A DNA stretch of 64,000 bases from Gadus chalcogrammus (GCF_026213295.1 NC_079414.1:12218234-12282233), one strand, 5' to 3'. Positions 22,610-35,178 are shown, numbered from the stretch's first letter. A program made the numbers and translations. The notes: generated by a model not told the origin, from the letters alone.

Positions 22610-25100
22610 CCAAATTGGATTGGATTGGATTGGATTCACTTTATTGTCATTGTGCAGAGTACAACGAAATGAGGTTATGTGACCAACCAGAAGTGAAAAA
22701 GAGTAGTAAAGGGCAGTTTGTACATGAATTATATAATATCAGAGCAGCATAGAGGTACCATAAGTGCAGTAAATATAAATATAATATAATAAAATAAATA
22801 GAGTACTATGGGTGTTGATAAAGGGGATATGTACATTCAAGTAGAGGGATAATTGTTCAGTCAACTAGCATGGATTAGTGCAATGAATGTTCTGGACAGC
22901 CTCGATGGAGGGGAGTGAGGAACAGATGATGCGTTGCGCAGTTTTCACCACCCTCTTTAGTGCTTTCAGGTCAGAGACAGAGCAGTTGCCATACCATACT
23001 GTGACACAGTTGGTAAGGATGCTCTCGATGATGCAGCGGTAGAAGTTCACCAGGATCTGAGGAGACAGATGGGACTTTTTTAATTTCCTCAAGAAGAAGA
23101 GACGCTGGTGAGCCTTCTTGATCAGTGTAGAGGTGTTGAGGGTCCAAGAGAGGTCCTCTGAGATGTGGACACCTATAGCTGGTGACACGCTCAACCTCCG
23201 TTGTGTGTGTGCCACCTCTAGACTTCCTGAAGTCCACGACAGGCACGGCGTTATGGGTGGCAGAGGGCGGAGTGGAGTGTCGTGGAGATGGCATCCTCTG
23301 TGCTCCTGTTCTAGCGGTAGGCGAATTGGAATGGGTCCAGTGTGGGTGGCAGGCAGGTTTTGAAGTGAGCCAGGGCCAGCCTCTCGAAGCACTTTGAGAT
23401 TATAGGGGTAAGTGCAACTGGGCGGAAGTCATTCAGGCTCGCTGCGGTGGAGTGTTTTGGCACCGGCACGATGGAGTTGGTTTTGAGGCACACGGGGACA
23501 ACTGCTTGGGCTAGTGACAGGTTGAAAATGTCAGTCCAGACCTCAGTCAGCTGCACAGCACAGGCCCTGAGGACCCGTCCGGGGATACAATCAGGTCCAG
23601 CAGCCTTCCGTGCATTAGTCCTGCTCAGTGCTGCACACACGTCGATGGGGGAGAGAATGAGGGGCTGGTGGTCTGCAGGGAGCACAGCCTTGATGGCCAC
23701 CTCCCTGTTTTCCCTATCAAAGCGTCCATACAAGTGGTTAAGCTCATCAGGAAGGGAGGCGTCACTGGATGGGGGGGAGATGTTGGCCGGTTTGTAATCC
23801 GTAATGGCTTGGATGCCCTGCCACATGTGTCGGGGGTCAGATTTGCTCTTGAAGTGCTCCTCGATCCTCTGATTGTAGCAGTGCCTGGCCGCTTTGATGC
23901 CCCTCTTCAGGTTAGCCCTGGATGAGCTATAGTCCCGAGCATCACCTGAACTGAAGGCGATGTTGCGTGCCTTCAATAGGAGTCGGACCTCTATGTTCAT
24001 CCATGGCTTCTGGTTTGGGAATGTGGTAATCCGTTTGAGGGTGCTGACACTGTTGATTTCAGAGTTCATATGTTTCAGAACAGAGGAGGCGTATATGTCA
24101 ATGTCCATGTGGGAGTCGATGGTGGCCTGAGTGGCAAAATCCCTCCAGACAGTGCTACCAAAGCGCTGCTGAAGTGCAGAGTCTGCTCCCTCTGGCCAAA
24201 CCTTGACTGTCCTTGTCGTGAAATCTATTAACGACTTATTTAATTCACTTCAACTAGCTATACGCAAGAGGAATCGGAGAGTCCGGATCAAGTATTGACA
24301 GAGACTTTATTGCTACCCGTAAGCAAGCAACAACAAAGCCGAGTGAGGTTTGCAATGACACTCCAGAATGATTCTCGTCCTGCTCCATATATACCCAATC
24401 CTCACAGAATGAGGTCAGACTTACATAAAATTACATAGCATATTTTCCAGGACACAGCTTTACCCTTGAACATACATCAACCATTATGCATACAGAACAA
24501 TGGTGTACATGTCAGCTTACCCTTGAAAAAGCACACAAGATAGAACAGAGTGAACTTGCTCCCTGGCGCCATGTCAAACCTAACTTATAGGGGTGAGGTG
24601 ATCAGCTACCTTCCACCATTAAAGTATCTATGTTTTATAGGCCTAATAATAATCATAGTTTACCATAAAATGTAGGGTTAATTTCTTCCATATCCTCACC
24701 GTGGGTTTCACCCGTCTGATGGGTGGGGAGTACTTAGGCAGTAGGAACAAAGAGAGGTGGTCAGATTGACCAAGGTGGGGGAGGGGGACGGCTTTGTAAG
24801 CATCAGCTATGTTTGTGTAAGCATGGTCTAATGTCTTGTCTCCTCTAGTGGGGCAGGAGACATGTTGGCGGAATTTGGGGAGTACAGACTTTAGGTTGGA
24901 GTGGTTGAAGTCACCCGCAACAATAAAGGCTGCCTCGGGGGTCAGAGTCTTGTTTACTGATACCATTGCACAGTTCTTTCAATGCAAATGCAGCATTAGC
25001 ATCCAGGGGAATGTAGGCTGCAGTCACAATGGTGGATGTAAACTCTCTGGGCAGATTGAAAGGTCTACATTTCAATCCTTGGCAATGCATCACACATTTG
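22610..25100 (-). mobile_element. L2-like LINE, truncated and frame-broken
   Basis: Minus strand. Endonuclease end: 25100-24910 (LKCRPFNLPREFT, AAYIPLDANA), then 24950-24700 (EAAFIVAGDFNHSNL, THE DKTLDHAYTN region, HLGQSDHLSLFLLPKYSP). Reverse transcriptase start: 24108-23311 (NQKPWMNIEV, ARKAAGPDCIPGRVL, NDFRPVALTPIISKCFER). C-terminal region: 23200-22870 (VHISEDLSWTLNTST, KKAHQRLFFLRKLKK, TNCVTVWYGNCS). The central RT catalytic block is missing between about 23310 and 23200. The 3' end carries the typical GATTGGATTCACTTTATTGT tail with an ATTGG microsatellite (22613-22640). A solo LTR interrupts it at 24214-24692. Confidence 0.85.
24214..24692 (-). mobile_element. Solo LTR inserted in the LINE
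   Basis: The LINE reading (KPTVR, then TVKVWPEG) is interrupted by about 479 bp and TCCT is repeated at both edges. On the minus strand it has a TATATATGG box near 24395 followed by an AATAAA signal near 24310, the U3-R-U5 layout of an LTR. No internal retroelement sequence is present. The LTR family was not identified. Confidence 0.7.
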
Positions 25101-25326
25101 AGGAGTAGGGAATGAGACTGTTTTGGTAACGCAGCATGCCTCGCTGTTGACATCGGTATGGGTATAAAATGATGCGTGGTATGTGGACGCATCTGCCCTC
25201 CACAGAAGTTAAAGCTGGGTTTTGAGTATCGTATGCATGCGAAATTGTCATTTGGCGTATGTACTGCACTCATTTTGAAAGTGTAAAACCGTGCGATCTG
25301 TACGCATATTGGTGAGACTGGGTTGG

Positions 25327-25497
25327 GGAACACAGCTAACACACAGGACACAACTCACCACAAACCACAATGATCCGACAAAGAACAAAGGAAAGAAAAG
25401 GGCTTAAATACCAAACACAGGGCACGCAACGAGTAACAGCTGAAACACATTAGGGGAGGGAGTAGTAATCACACGTGAGGGAAACTTGACCAAGGTA
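25327..25497 (+). repeat. Dispersed repeat R2, right half (split copy)
   Basis: Matches 26250-26392 of the intact copy (ACACAACTCACCAC, GATCCGACA, GGCTTAAATACCAAACACAG, GAAACACATTAGGGGAGGGA), in the same orientation as the left half at 20344. Confidence 0.8.
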
Positions 25498-25620
25498 GAG
25501 GGCAGGCCCCTTCTGGAAGGTCTGGAAGGTTTAGAAGGCGGGACGCCTCTGGAAGGCAAGGTCGAGGGCGGGCCCCTTCTGGAAGGTTTAGAAGGCGGGA
25601 TGCCCTCTGGTGGGGCCAAA
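25498..25620 (+). repeat. Minisatellite, ~63-bp units
   Basis: CCCCTTCTGGAAGGT, TTTAGAAGGCGGGA and GCC(C)TCTGG recur twice. Immediately after lies a hairpin, GTTTCACACCGGC / GCCGGTGTGAAAC, at about 25656-25688. Confidence 0.75.
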
Positions 25621-26128
25621 CAGGTTCCAGCCTTATCCCAGTTAAGAACCAGTTGGTTTCACACCGGCCAGAGCCGGTGTGAAACAGTGAGCAACGTCAT
25701 GACGTCACTGCAAATGTCTCCGCTTTCCCAGCAACCCTCCCGCCCTGCCGGAACTGTAAGAAGAAGAACCCTCGCGCCAGTTTCAAACACAACAATTTTG
25801 TCTTCGATTCAATCCGTCTATGGTTCGTTCTTTGAATATTCCGATTTAAAACAAAATCAGAAAAAACAATTAACAGTCGTTTTTTGGTTTTTCTGATTTG
25901 GTTTTGAAGCCGTGAACGTGGAGGCTTAAGACGATCGCCAAAGTCCGGTGGCAGTAGCATATAGCTCTCGGGGAAAAAAACTGGGGTTGAGAAGCTCGAC
26001 TGCCCACTCGGGTAAGGCACCCTCCAACCCGGGCCTTGAAGCAACAGCTCTGCACATACGCCCCCAACACAGCCTCCAACTCAGAGCAAAAAGAGTGCCC
26101 GCTGGGTCCAATGATGGTCGGATCATTC

Positions 26129-26460
26129 TGTCACAGTTAGCGAGTGGCAGGCAGGCAGGTAGGACCCAATAGCAGACAGTTCAGGTAAAGGATAATTTAT
26201 TAATGCAAAAGGCAAGGAACACGAACACAGGTGACGCAGGGAAACCGCAGGACACAACTCACCACAATGATCCGACAGGGAACAAAGGAAAGACAAGGGC
26301 TTAAATACCAAACACAGGGCACACAACGAGTAACAGCTGAAACACATTAGGGGAGGGAGCAGTAATCACACAGGAGGGAAACTTGACCAGACATGGGGAG
26401 AAACAAGACAGGGGTACGAAAGTAAAACAGGAAACGCAGGGAAACACAACAAATCAAGAC
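26129..26460 (+). repeat. Dispersed repeat R2, intact copy
   Basis: Begins CTGTCACAGTTAGCGAGTGG and runs to AACACAACAAATCAAGAC. It serves as the reference showing that the 20344 and 25327 halves were once contiguous. Class not determined. Confidence 0.7.
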
Positions 26461-26676
26461 AAGGGGCCCGTTTCAGAAAGCAGGTTAAACAAACTCTAAG
26501 CTAAAACCTTAAGTTTAGGTTGACCAACTCTGAGCTGTAAAACTCTGAATTTTCGATTTCAGAACAGGTGATAACGCTTAGTTCAATCAACTCTGAGTCA
26601 AGGTAACTCTGAGTGAAGCTTGTGCATGAGGATATAAAAAGCCCTCATCAATGGAACACAGATAACATGATTCACC

Positions 26677-28354
26677 ATGGCAACAAGTACTAGCAAGCCT
26701 CGTTCCTCCTACTTCTCCCCAGCGGAGTTGCAAACCTTAATGACTGCATATGCAGAAAGCGAGCATATCTTTTTACTCAAAAGCAATACTATGGCAGCAG
26801 CCAAAAAGCGGGAGCTTGCGTGGGAAAAAAAAACTGACCGAGTCAATGTGTGAGTATTTATTTGAGAAAAATAAAATGTTTTCTCTTGAATGTTCCACTT
26901 ATTCAACAATTATATTCCATATGAGTGTTTGTGCGCACAGGTGCAACCCAACAGGCCCCAAACGGACTTGGCAGCAACTAAAAATGAAATATAAAAATGT
27001 AGTTCAAACAGGTAAGGTATCATTTAAGTACAAGCAATTGTGATGTTGTTTAGCCTGCCCTCATTAAACAGCATTTAGTGGCTGCATTCAACATGTGATA
27101 GATATATTTAAGTAATTAGGGAAATCTGCTAAACAAAGAAAAATCCCAACACTGCCAGTATTTAATATTGTCTATATATGAAAGCAACACCTAAATGCCT
27201 TTTATACATACAAGTCTCCAAATTTGTGTTTTCTGGTTATCGTCAAATTTGACCTCCATTATATCCAACAGAAAAAAGGCAGAGGCACGCAAAACAGGTG
27301 GCGGTCAACCACCACCACCTGTCACAGAGGCTGAAGAGATGGCCCTCAGTCACAACAGTGGGCGACCCATTGCTGAGGGCATCTCTGGGGGGAGCTCATT
27401 GGACCCAGCCACGCCCCAGGACACAGGGGCCTACATAAGAGGTAAGTTATTCAAATGAATGGCATGTATATCAATCCTTTTTCTAGTGTTCAGTAATGGC
27501 CACCCATTCATCTTAGAAACCACTTGCCACACTGATTTTTTTTCTTGTAGCAGTAGGCTACAGTTCTTTGTAATTGACTGCTGTTGCTTTCAGATATCAA
27601 TCTATTTTAAGGTGACTCAGTTTGAAAAATGTTGATGGGTCCTGCACACTATTGTAAAAAAAAAAAGGTAATTAGGTGGGGCACTTTTCTGGGTAATCAT
27701 CAACTGTCTAATCTTTATCTTCTGCCAGTTACTGATGATGGTGTAATCTGTCTCGTGGAGCCTTCTGCCATAACACACCTCCATGTTGTTGTAAGTACTC
27801 TTAATATTCCACAGATTTGTCATAATGGGTAGAATTTAACACAAACATTCTGTTTCATTACAGGAGGATGGTGAAGACACCTTATCAGCTGCCACAGAGA
27901 GGGAAGATGCAGAGAGGCCTGTTGAGGTTTACACCTCTTTTTTTTTTTTTAATAACTTTGGTTTCAGTTAATTGTTCCACAATACAACTTGCAACTTCTT
28001 TCTCTCTAACAGAGCAATGCCGGAAGTTACAATGAGGAAGAAGGTCCATCAACCTCCACAGCACAGCTTACCTCAGTAAGATGTTGTTCAGCATTGACCC
28101 ACAACTTACAATGACACTAAGTAGACATGGCACTGTGAAATTCAACGTCATTTATGTTCTTATAGCTCCCTGTGAAACAACTTTACAAAGTATATTTAGA
28201 ATCCCAAATAAACAAATCACACCTAGAAATGGAGCACATAAGGCTGCAGATCACCAAAACAAAAAAGGAAATACAGCTGCTGGACCATCAGTTAAAGGTC
28301 GGTGACGTGCCCACAGGTGGATGTTTTTTAATTGTTTCGACAACAAAGGATTAA
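26677..28354 (+). pseudogene. Harbinger Myb/SANT-like accessory gene (H1 copy)
   Basis: Spliced gene. Exon 1 is 26677-26849 (MATSTSKPRSSYFSPAELQT...). Exon 2 is 26941-27011 (TGPKRTWQQLKMKYKN). Exon 3 is about 27262-27441 (KKAEARKTGGGQPPPP, EEMALSHNSGRP). Exon 4 is 27729-27790, exon 5 is 27864-27926 and exon 6 is 28013-28075. Exon 7 starts at 28166 (LPVKQLYKVYLESQINKSHL) and is heptad-rich like a coiled coil. All donors are GT. The third acceptor looks lost: the frame requires exon 3 to begin at CC AAC AGA, but the preceding bases are AT instead of AG; the next AG gives a shifted frame. This resembles the MSANTD/NAIF1-like proteins of fish Harbingers, which bind element ends. Probably non-functional here. 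Confidence 0.7.
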
Positions 28355-28411
28355 CAACTGTACAACATTTGCCGTTCTAGGCAAATGTGGACTGGGGAGG
28401 TGATTGGTCAG

Positions 28412-29189
28412 TTAGAAATGATTGAAGCATATCATGTCTCTAAAAGCTCTTCCATCTCGTGCATCTCGTGCATCAGCAGGGGGGTCAGGATTATTATCTG
28501 GATCATTGGGGGAAAGAGTAGGACATTGTTCTCCTCTAATAGTGGCAATGTTGTGGAGAACCACACATGCCACTATAATGTCACAAGCCCTTTCCGGGGT
28601 GACCCTGAGCCTACGAAGGCACTGGAACCGGGCCTTGAGTATGCCGATGGTCATCTCCACTCGTGTCCTGCAGTGAGCCAAGTTGTAGTGTCGCTGTGGG
28701 CCAGGGTCAGGGTAAGGGGTCAGCAGATAGCGCTGGCAGGGGTACCCTCTGTCTCCGAGTAGATAACCATCAAACTCTCCTATGATAATACAAAATACAC
28801 TTCATTGTTTCAGTTGCAATAGGAGGAAACAAAATATTGATCATAGGATATAACTATATACTGGATATATAAACTATATATATAAACTCACCACGGGCAA
28901 ATCTGGCACTAATGTAGACTCATGAAACATTCGTAAGTCATGCACAGACCCAGGCCACTTCGCTTCCACATTATTTATCATGTGGGCTGCGTCACATATG
29001 ATCTTCACAGTGGAGAACAGTAATTAGCTGTATAGTGAAGTATATTTCACTTGGAATGTTAAAGGCTACTATTTAGGCCTACCTGTATGCTGTGGACAGA
29101 TTTCCTATTCACATAATCTCCTTAATTTATTGAAGGAGCTATGATAGGAATGTGAGTGCCATCTATGCAGCCAATCACACCTGGAAACC
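28412..29189 (-). pseudogene. Harbinger (HARBI1-like) transposase, C-terminal exons (H1 copy)
   Basis: Three exons on the minus strand. 29189-29083 encodes FPGVIGCIDGTHIPI (first catalytic Asp) and then an in-frame TAA before GDYVNRKSVHSIQ. 29002-28892 encodes WPGSVHDLRMFHES. 28779-28412 encodes GYLLGDRGYPCQRYLLTPY (second Asp), RVEMTIGILKARFQCL (catalytic Glu) and VLHNIATIRGE, ending at FNHF-stop. The DDE residues survive, but the N-terminal exons are missing and the stop codon interrupts the core. It converges on the Myb-like gene. Confidence 0.8.
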
Positions 29190-29540
29190 CTAGAATATAT
29201 CAAATTGACTAAAAGGGCACGCCATGTCTGCCACTGCCTTCCGTCTGCAGGCTTCAACTTAAGAGCAGGAGAAACTCTGGGTTAGTTGAAGAAAACCTGC
29301 CAGCGAGCAGGTTAGTTTCACAGAGTATGTTGGCAGGGTAACTGACTCAGAGTTAAGCTGAACTGGCTTTGTGAAACCGAAAAACCAGAGTTTCCCTCAT
29401 CTCGGGTTTAACTAACTCAGAGTTTTCACTAAACCTGAGGCCTGTTTCTGGTAGCTGGTTTAACATACTCTGAGTTGGTTGACTCAGAGTTCAGGGTTGA
29501 AAAGCGACTCTGGATTTTCGGTTTCAGAACAGGGGCCGGT

Positions 29541-29765
29541 ATTTCAAAATGATCCGACAGGATTAATCCACCTGGATTGGATTAAATCCTGATCAGATCC
29601 TAAAAACGGGTATTTCAAAGCAAATCTGATCCTGAAGATTCAGATTCAGATTTGGCAATCCAATCCTGCCTTTGATCCGGATTAAAAGCTGCTGTTGAGT
29701 ATTTCAAAACTTAAGTGGGAAATCTGGATCAGTTTGATCCTAAAAATCAGGATCACCCTGATCCC
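29541..29765 (+). repeat. Left subterminal iterons of H2
   Basis: GTATTTCAAA recurs at about 29540, 29609 and 29699, each followed by GATCC/GGATTA-type motifs. Related copies sit near the right end at 32640-32824 (TTTGAAATACCGGGATAGAT, TTTGAAATACCGGCCCC). They are plausible binding sites for the transposase or Myb partner, by inference only. Confidence 0.7.
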
Positions 29766-30090
29766 ACCTCAGAGGTGGATTTGAGGGAGATTACATGTTA
29801 AGATTTGAACAGTTGAAGTGTAACTGCTCCCAAAGTTCTTTGTTTAATACAACTAAGCTTCACTGCTGTTTGATCAATGTTTATTTCCTTTTCACGTTCC
29901 TTTTTTTTTTCTGCAAACATGCACGCTGTTCACTGCAATGCTTTAACAAATCGGCGTCAGAAGTGCAACACAGAATAAACATTACACTACTGCGTGTAAG
30001 TGACATTACAAACTCCAATTAACAAGGAATTATGAAGGAAAAACAATGTGATTTATTAAACAAACAGTGTTAAACTATGCAGTATACATT

Positions 30091-30795
30091 TCAGTCTTTT
30101 AACTGCTTTTCCAGCAACTGAATTCTTAACTTCACTTCTTCTTGTTTAAGAAGTGTTAGTTTGATTTGTTCATTTGTTAGAATTATTTGTTGCTGAGCCC
30201 GTTCCGTTTCCACCTTCAGTAGTTCATTGTAGCCATCCCCCTTCTCAGCTTGCCTTTTGCGCTTACATGGTGGTGGTGGTGCCGGTGGATTCCACATCTC
30301 CTCCAAGACAGGGCTCTGGCTTGTGCTGGGCTCTTCAAATGCCAGCCCCACAGGGGTGAGGGTGACCAATTCAGCAGACAGGTTCAGAGGCTCCGTGGGG
30401 TCGATTGACTCCCCTGTACCAGCTGGCAGTATTCCAAACAAGACTTGGGAACTCTCACCTCCTATGATGTCCAAAACCGTATCAGTGAACTCCCCACGTT
30501 TTATGGACTTGTTCCCTGTTTGGGGGTTTTTCGCCTCAGAATGGTCCTTCGTAGCCTTTTGCTTTAAGTTTTTCCACCTAAGCCGAACCTGCTCAACACT
30601 CCGCCGTTGGCCACTACCAGTGGCATTAATTTGCCTTGTTATGTCGGCCCATATTTTATTTTTTACTTTTGAGGACAGAGAACTCTGTCCAGGACCACTA
30701 AAACCTCCAAAAAGGGCCTGGTAATTGGCACGAACACCCTCCAAAAGGGCCGTTGTCTCTGCTGTTGTGAAATTACTTCCTTTATTCTTCTCCAT
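30091..30795 (-). CDS. Myb/SANT-like DNA-binding protein of Harbinger H2
   Basis: Uninterrupted single-exon frame. I prefer the start MEKNKGSNFTTAETTALLEG at 30795 (234 aa), because related proteins begin at the trihelix; an upstream ATG at 30840 would add 15 residues. Residues about 8-90 form the trihelix/Myb-like domain (KVKNKIWADITRQINA, RSVEQVRLRWKNLKQKA). The middle is Pro/Ser-rich, and a KRKRQAEK basic patch (likely nuclear signal) precedes a glutamine/leucine-rich helical tail (ERAQQQIILTNEQ) of coiled-coil type. In studied Harbingers such a protein partners the transposase and binds the ends. It is divergent from the transposase, about 86-130 bp apart, so a shared promoter is likely. 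An AATAAA signal (TTTATT on plus) lies near 30052. No frame damage was seen. Confidence 0.88.
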   Translation of the reverse strand: MEKNKGSNFTTAETTALLEGVRANYQALFGGFSGPGQSSLSSKVKNKIWADITRQINATGSGQRRSVEQVRLRWKNLKQKATKDHSEAKNPQTGNKSIKRGEFTDTVLDIIGGESSQVLFGILPAGTGESIDPTEPLNLSAELVTLTPVGLAFEEPSTSQSPVLEEMWNPPAPPPPCKRKRQAEKGDGYNELLKVETERAQQQIILTNEQIKLTLLKQEEVKLRIQLLEKQLKD

Positions 30796-30926
30796 GTTGT
30801 CTGAGAAAGCCCTATCACTAAGGAAGGCCTTAAATACCATAAAGCTAAATTGAAAGCAGGTGAGAAAGAACAGGTCACAGACTTTAAAACTGGGCTCGTT
30901 AGGTCAATGACCTTTGCTTCTTCAAC

Positions 30927-31973
30927 ATGACATCCATAGTACATGTCCTGCGGCACCGTCAGAGACAATACAAGCCTCGTCAGTATGTCCAACGAGGTAA
31001 TTTCATTGAGCAGTACTCAAATGATGAGCTTTATGCACGGTTTAGATTTCGAAGAGAAGATATTTTGTATATATGTGAAATTCTTCGCCCACATCTTCAA
31101 CGTCCTACAAGAAGGAGTCATGCCTTAACTGTGGAGGAGCAGGTGCTTATTGCCCTACGTTTCTTTGCCTGTGGATCCTTCTATGAAGTCATTGCAGATG
31201 GCCTGGCTGTGACAAAGTCTACAGTGGGAGACGTCATGCATTCAGTGGCAGCAGCCCTGGCTGGTCTAATTCACCAGTATGTGAGATTTCCAGATACTGA
31301 GGAAGAAATAACACAAACCAAGAGAAAATTCTTCTCAATTGCCAGGATGCCTAACACTATTGGTGCCATTGACTGCACCCACATACACATTCAGGCACCC
31401 CATGAAAGAGAATGGGAATTTGTCAACAGAAAGGGACGGCATAGTATCAACGTGCAGCTCATAGGGAATGCTGACCTTAAAATAACCAACTGTGTTGTGA
31501 GATGGCCTGGTTCTGTACATGATGCACGGATTCTAAGAGAAAGTCATCTCTACAGAAGACTGCAACAAACTGCGCCGGATGGTATCCTCCTGGGTGACAG
31601 TGGCTACCCACTTCTACGGTGGCTTATGACCCCCTTTGCTACTGTCACATGTGACCCACAGCAGAGGTATAACAATGCACACAGCGCAACAAGGGGAACA
31701 ATTGAGCGTATCAATGGTGTTTTAAAACGCAGATTTGCCTGCCTGAACTATCTTCGTGTGGAGCCGAAGCAGGCCTGCAATATAATATCTGCCTGCATTG
31801 TTCTTCATAACATTGCCCAATTGAGAAGAGTTCCTCTGAATGAAGACATCCTGGACAGACCACCACTTGAGGCAGAAGTACCACAGCTGCAGCCACCACC
31901 ACCACCACATCAAGCAGATGAACCAGCAGGAAGAGCAGTTCGAAATGCCATGGTTAATTTGTATTTCTCTTGA
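30927..31973 (+). CDS. HARBI1-like DDE transposase of Harbinger H2
   Basis: Uninterrupted 348-aa frame, very close to the usual ~350 aa of HARBI1-type transposases. Residues 66-105 look like the helix-turn-helix end-binding region (LTVEEQVLIALRFFACGSF, VTKSTVGDVMHSV). The DDE_4-type nuclease follows: Asp149 in IGAIDCTHIHIQAP, the VRWPGSVHDARILRES block, Asp224 in LLGDSGYPLLRWLMTP, and Glu260 in ATRGTIERINGVLKRRF. C-terminal QACNIISACIVLHNIAQL is also family-typical. Start choice: the first ATG after the divergent promoter; MTSIVHVLRHRQRQY fits. Excision and insertion of H2 would require this enzyme and the Myb-like partner. A domesticated HARBI1 gene is an alternative, but the TIRs and partner gene favour a transposon. 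Confidence 0.92.
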   Translation: MTSIVHVLRHRQRQYKPRQYVQRGNFIEQYSNDELYARFRFRREDILYICEILRPHLQRPTRRSHALTVEEQVLIALRFFACGSFYEVIADGLAVTKSTVGDVMHSVAAALAGLIHQYVRFPDTEEEITQTKRKFFSIARMPNTIGAIDCTHIHIQAPHEREWEFVNRKGRHSINVQLIGNADLKITNCVVRWPGSVHDARILRESHLYRRLQQTAPDGILLGDSGYPLLRWLMTPFATVTCDPQQRYNNAHSATRGTIERINGVLKRRFACLNYLRVEPKQACNIISACIVLHNIAQLRRVPLNEDILDRPPLEAEVPQLQPPPPPHQADEPAGRAVRNAMVNLYFS

Positions 31974-32935
31974 TCCTCATTGATAAGGTCTGGTGCTTTT
32001 GTTTAACAAAACTTCGATTTGTATGTTTAAGTTTGAATATGAATGCCTTATTTAAGTAACAGTTTTTTTTGTTAAGTTACCCACTGATAAAGGCCTCCAC
32101 TGAAACTCTGTCTAATGTTTTTATTCACATGCATTCAGCACACACACTTAATTTTCATAGCCAAAGCTCAAAAAGTAATGCCATTTGGAGCAAGTCTGTG
32201 CAAGTCTCTTCCCACAGACATCTGTAAAGAAAATCTAATATTAAGGTTTTAGGGCTGTCCCCTTTGTTAACAACTGTTTCCTAAAAAGATATGTACAACA
32301 CATTTTAAAATCTACACACAATGCCTTGCGAGTGAATGCATTCAAATGGACTGTGGACCGCGACATACAGACGCTAGCCTATTTACTAGCTTGTTAGCTC
32401 CTTAACACAGGAGTCAATGGAGCAGCGTTAGCTCGCATTAGCGCAAACTCTGCTTAATTAGAGATCGCCGAGCTCTTCTTTCAACTCTGTGCTGATTTAC
32501 ATAATTGGTTAACTCAATATAATGATTGCCTTTCATCTAGTCTGAGGACGCATCAACACTGGCTAAGTTTATACTTTAATTCAGAGACAATAGTTGAGCT
32601 AGCTTCTCCTTTTTCTGTAAAATGTTGGCTCCGTTTCCTGTCTGTGATCCAGGGGGCGGGACGGATTTGGACATCCCAATCTGCCGGTATCAGGATCACT
32701 CTGATCCAATCCAGCAAAGTTTTGAAATACCGGGATAGATCAGGTTGATCCGTGGCTGAGGACAGGGGGATTTGGTTATCCGGATCATTCTGATCTGGAT
32801 TACAAGTTTTGAAATACCGGCCCCTGTGATCAGCGTTGGCTTAATCAACTCTGAGTGTGTTCACGCAGTGTTGGGGGCTTGCCTGTTGACTATAAAGAGC
32901 CATCATCAATGGATCTCTGATAACATGATCAAACA

Positions 32936-34616
<1,681 letters not shown>

Positions 34617-35178
34617 AAGTAGATTGTCTTTATTAGAACACGGGCTGTGGTGGGACAAGTTATTTTGTTGAACAGTTTACTCAAAGGGTTTTACTCCAGT
34701 GAACAATGCAGACGATTATGCTGAGCATGTGCATGTAGAGAAGAAGCATCTGGTTAAAAGCAGTACCAGGGTATTTTCTGCCTTGCATTCTTAATATGCG
34801 TTTCTTGACTTGCAGCAGTTATAGGTCCGTGGTTAGTCAGCTACTCTGATCATGGGAAAGCCACAACGTTAAAGTGGAGAGCTGCCTTCAGCCTTATAGA
34901 CAACAAACTCAGAGTAGGTATAACCACCTCCCGAGCAGGTTAGACCCACGGCGTATGTTGCCGCAGAAACTAACTCGGTTGCGCTGAACCTGCTACCTGA
35001 AACGAAAAACCCGACAGAGTTTCCATTAACTCAGAGCGAACAAACTCGGGGTTGCCTCAAAACCAGCTACCTGAAACAGGGCTCTGTTGTTTCCGTAGCC
35101 GGCTTTACTGGCTATGAATGCCGAAGGGTCTTGTAGTTTGTAATACCGAATTCTCCACAGGAATCATACCCAATACAA

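Larger units (their letters stand above)
20467..25326. mobile_element. 4.86-kb composite element with ~200-bp terminal inverted repeats
   Basis: 20467-20690 (CCAACCCAGTCTCACCAATA, CGTACAGATCGCACGG, ATGCGTCCACATACCACG) recurs inverted at 25104-25326. The element interrupts repeat R2. The interior holds a short tandem, a CA microsatellite, a smaller MITE and an L2-like LINE containing a solo LTR. No transposase of its own was seen, so it was probably a non-autonomous element enlarged by later insertions. Confidence 0.75.
26463..29436. mobile_element. Harbinger element H1 (decayed two-gene copy)
   Basis: The left end is GGGGCCCGTTTCAGAAAGC. The right side (CTCAGAGTTTTCACTAAACC) matches the right end of H3, but its last ~20 bp are missing where H3 begins. 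It carries a plus-strand Myb/SANT-like gene and a converging minus-strand transposase, both damaged. A TATA-like GATATAAAAAGC lies at about 26630, some 45 bp before the Myb start. Confidence 0.8.
29532..32824. mobile_element. Apparently intact two-gene PIF/Harbinger transposon (H2)
   Basis: About 3.29 kb with inverted ends GGGGCCGGTATTTCAAAA (left) and GGGGCCGGTATTTCAAAAC (reverse complement of the right). It contains a complete DDE transposase (plus) and a complete Myb/SANT-like gene (minus) in divergent arrangement. The ends are flanked by CAG on the left and CTG on the right, CWG-type trinucleotides that are not identical. Target duplication is therefore uncertain; the exact end may include ACA/TGT as a further TIR extension. 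It lies inside H3. Confidence 0.9.
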
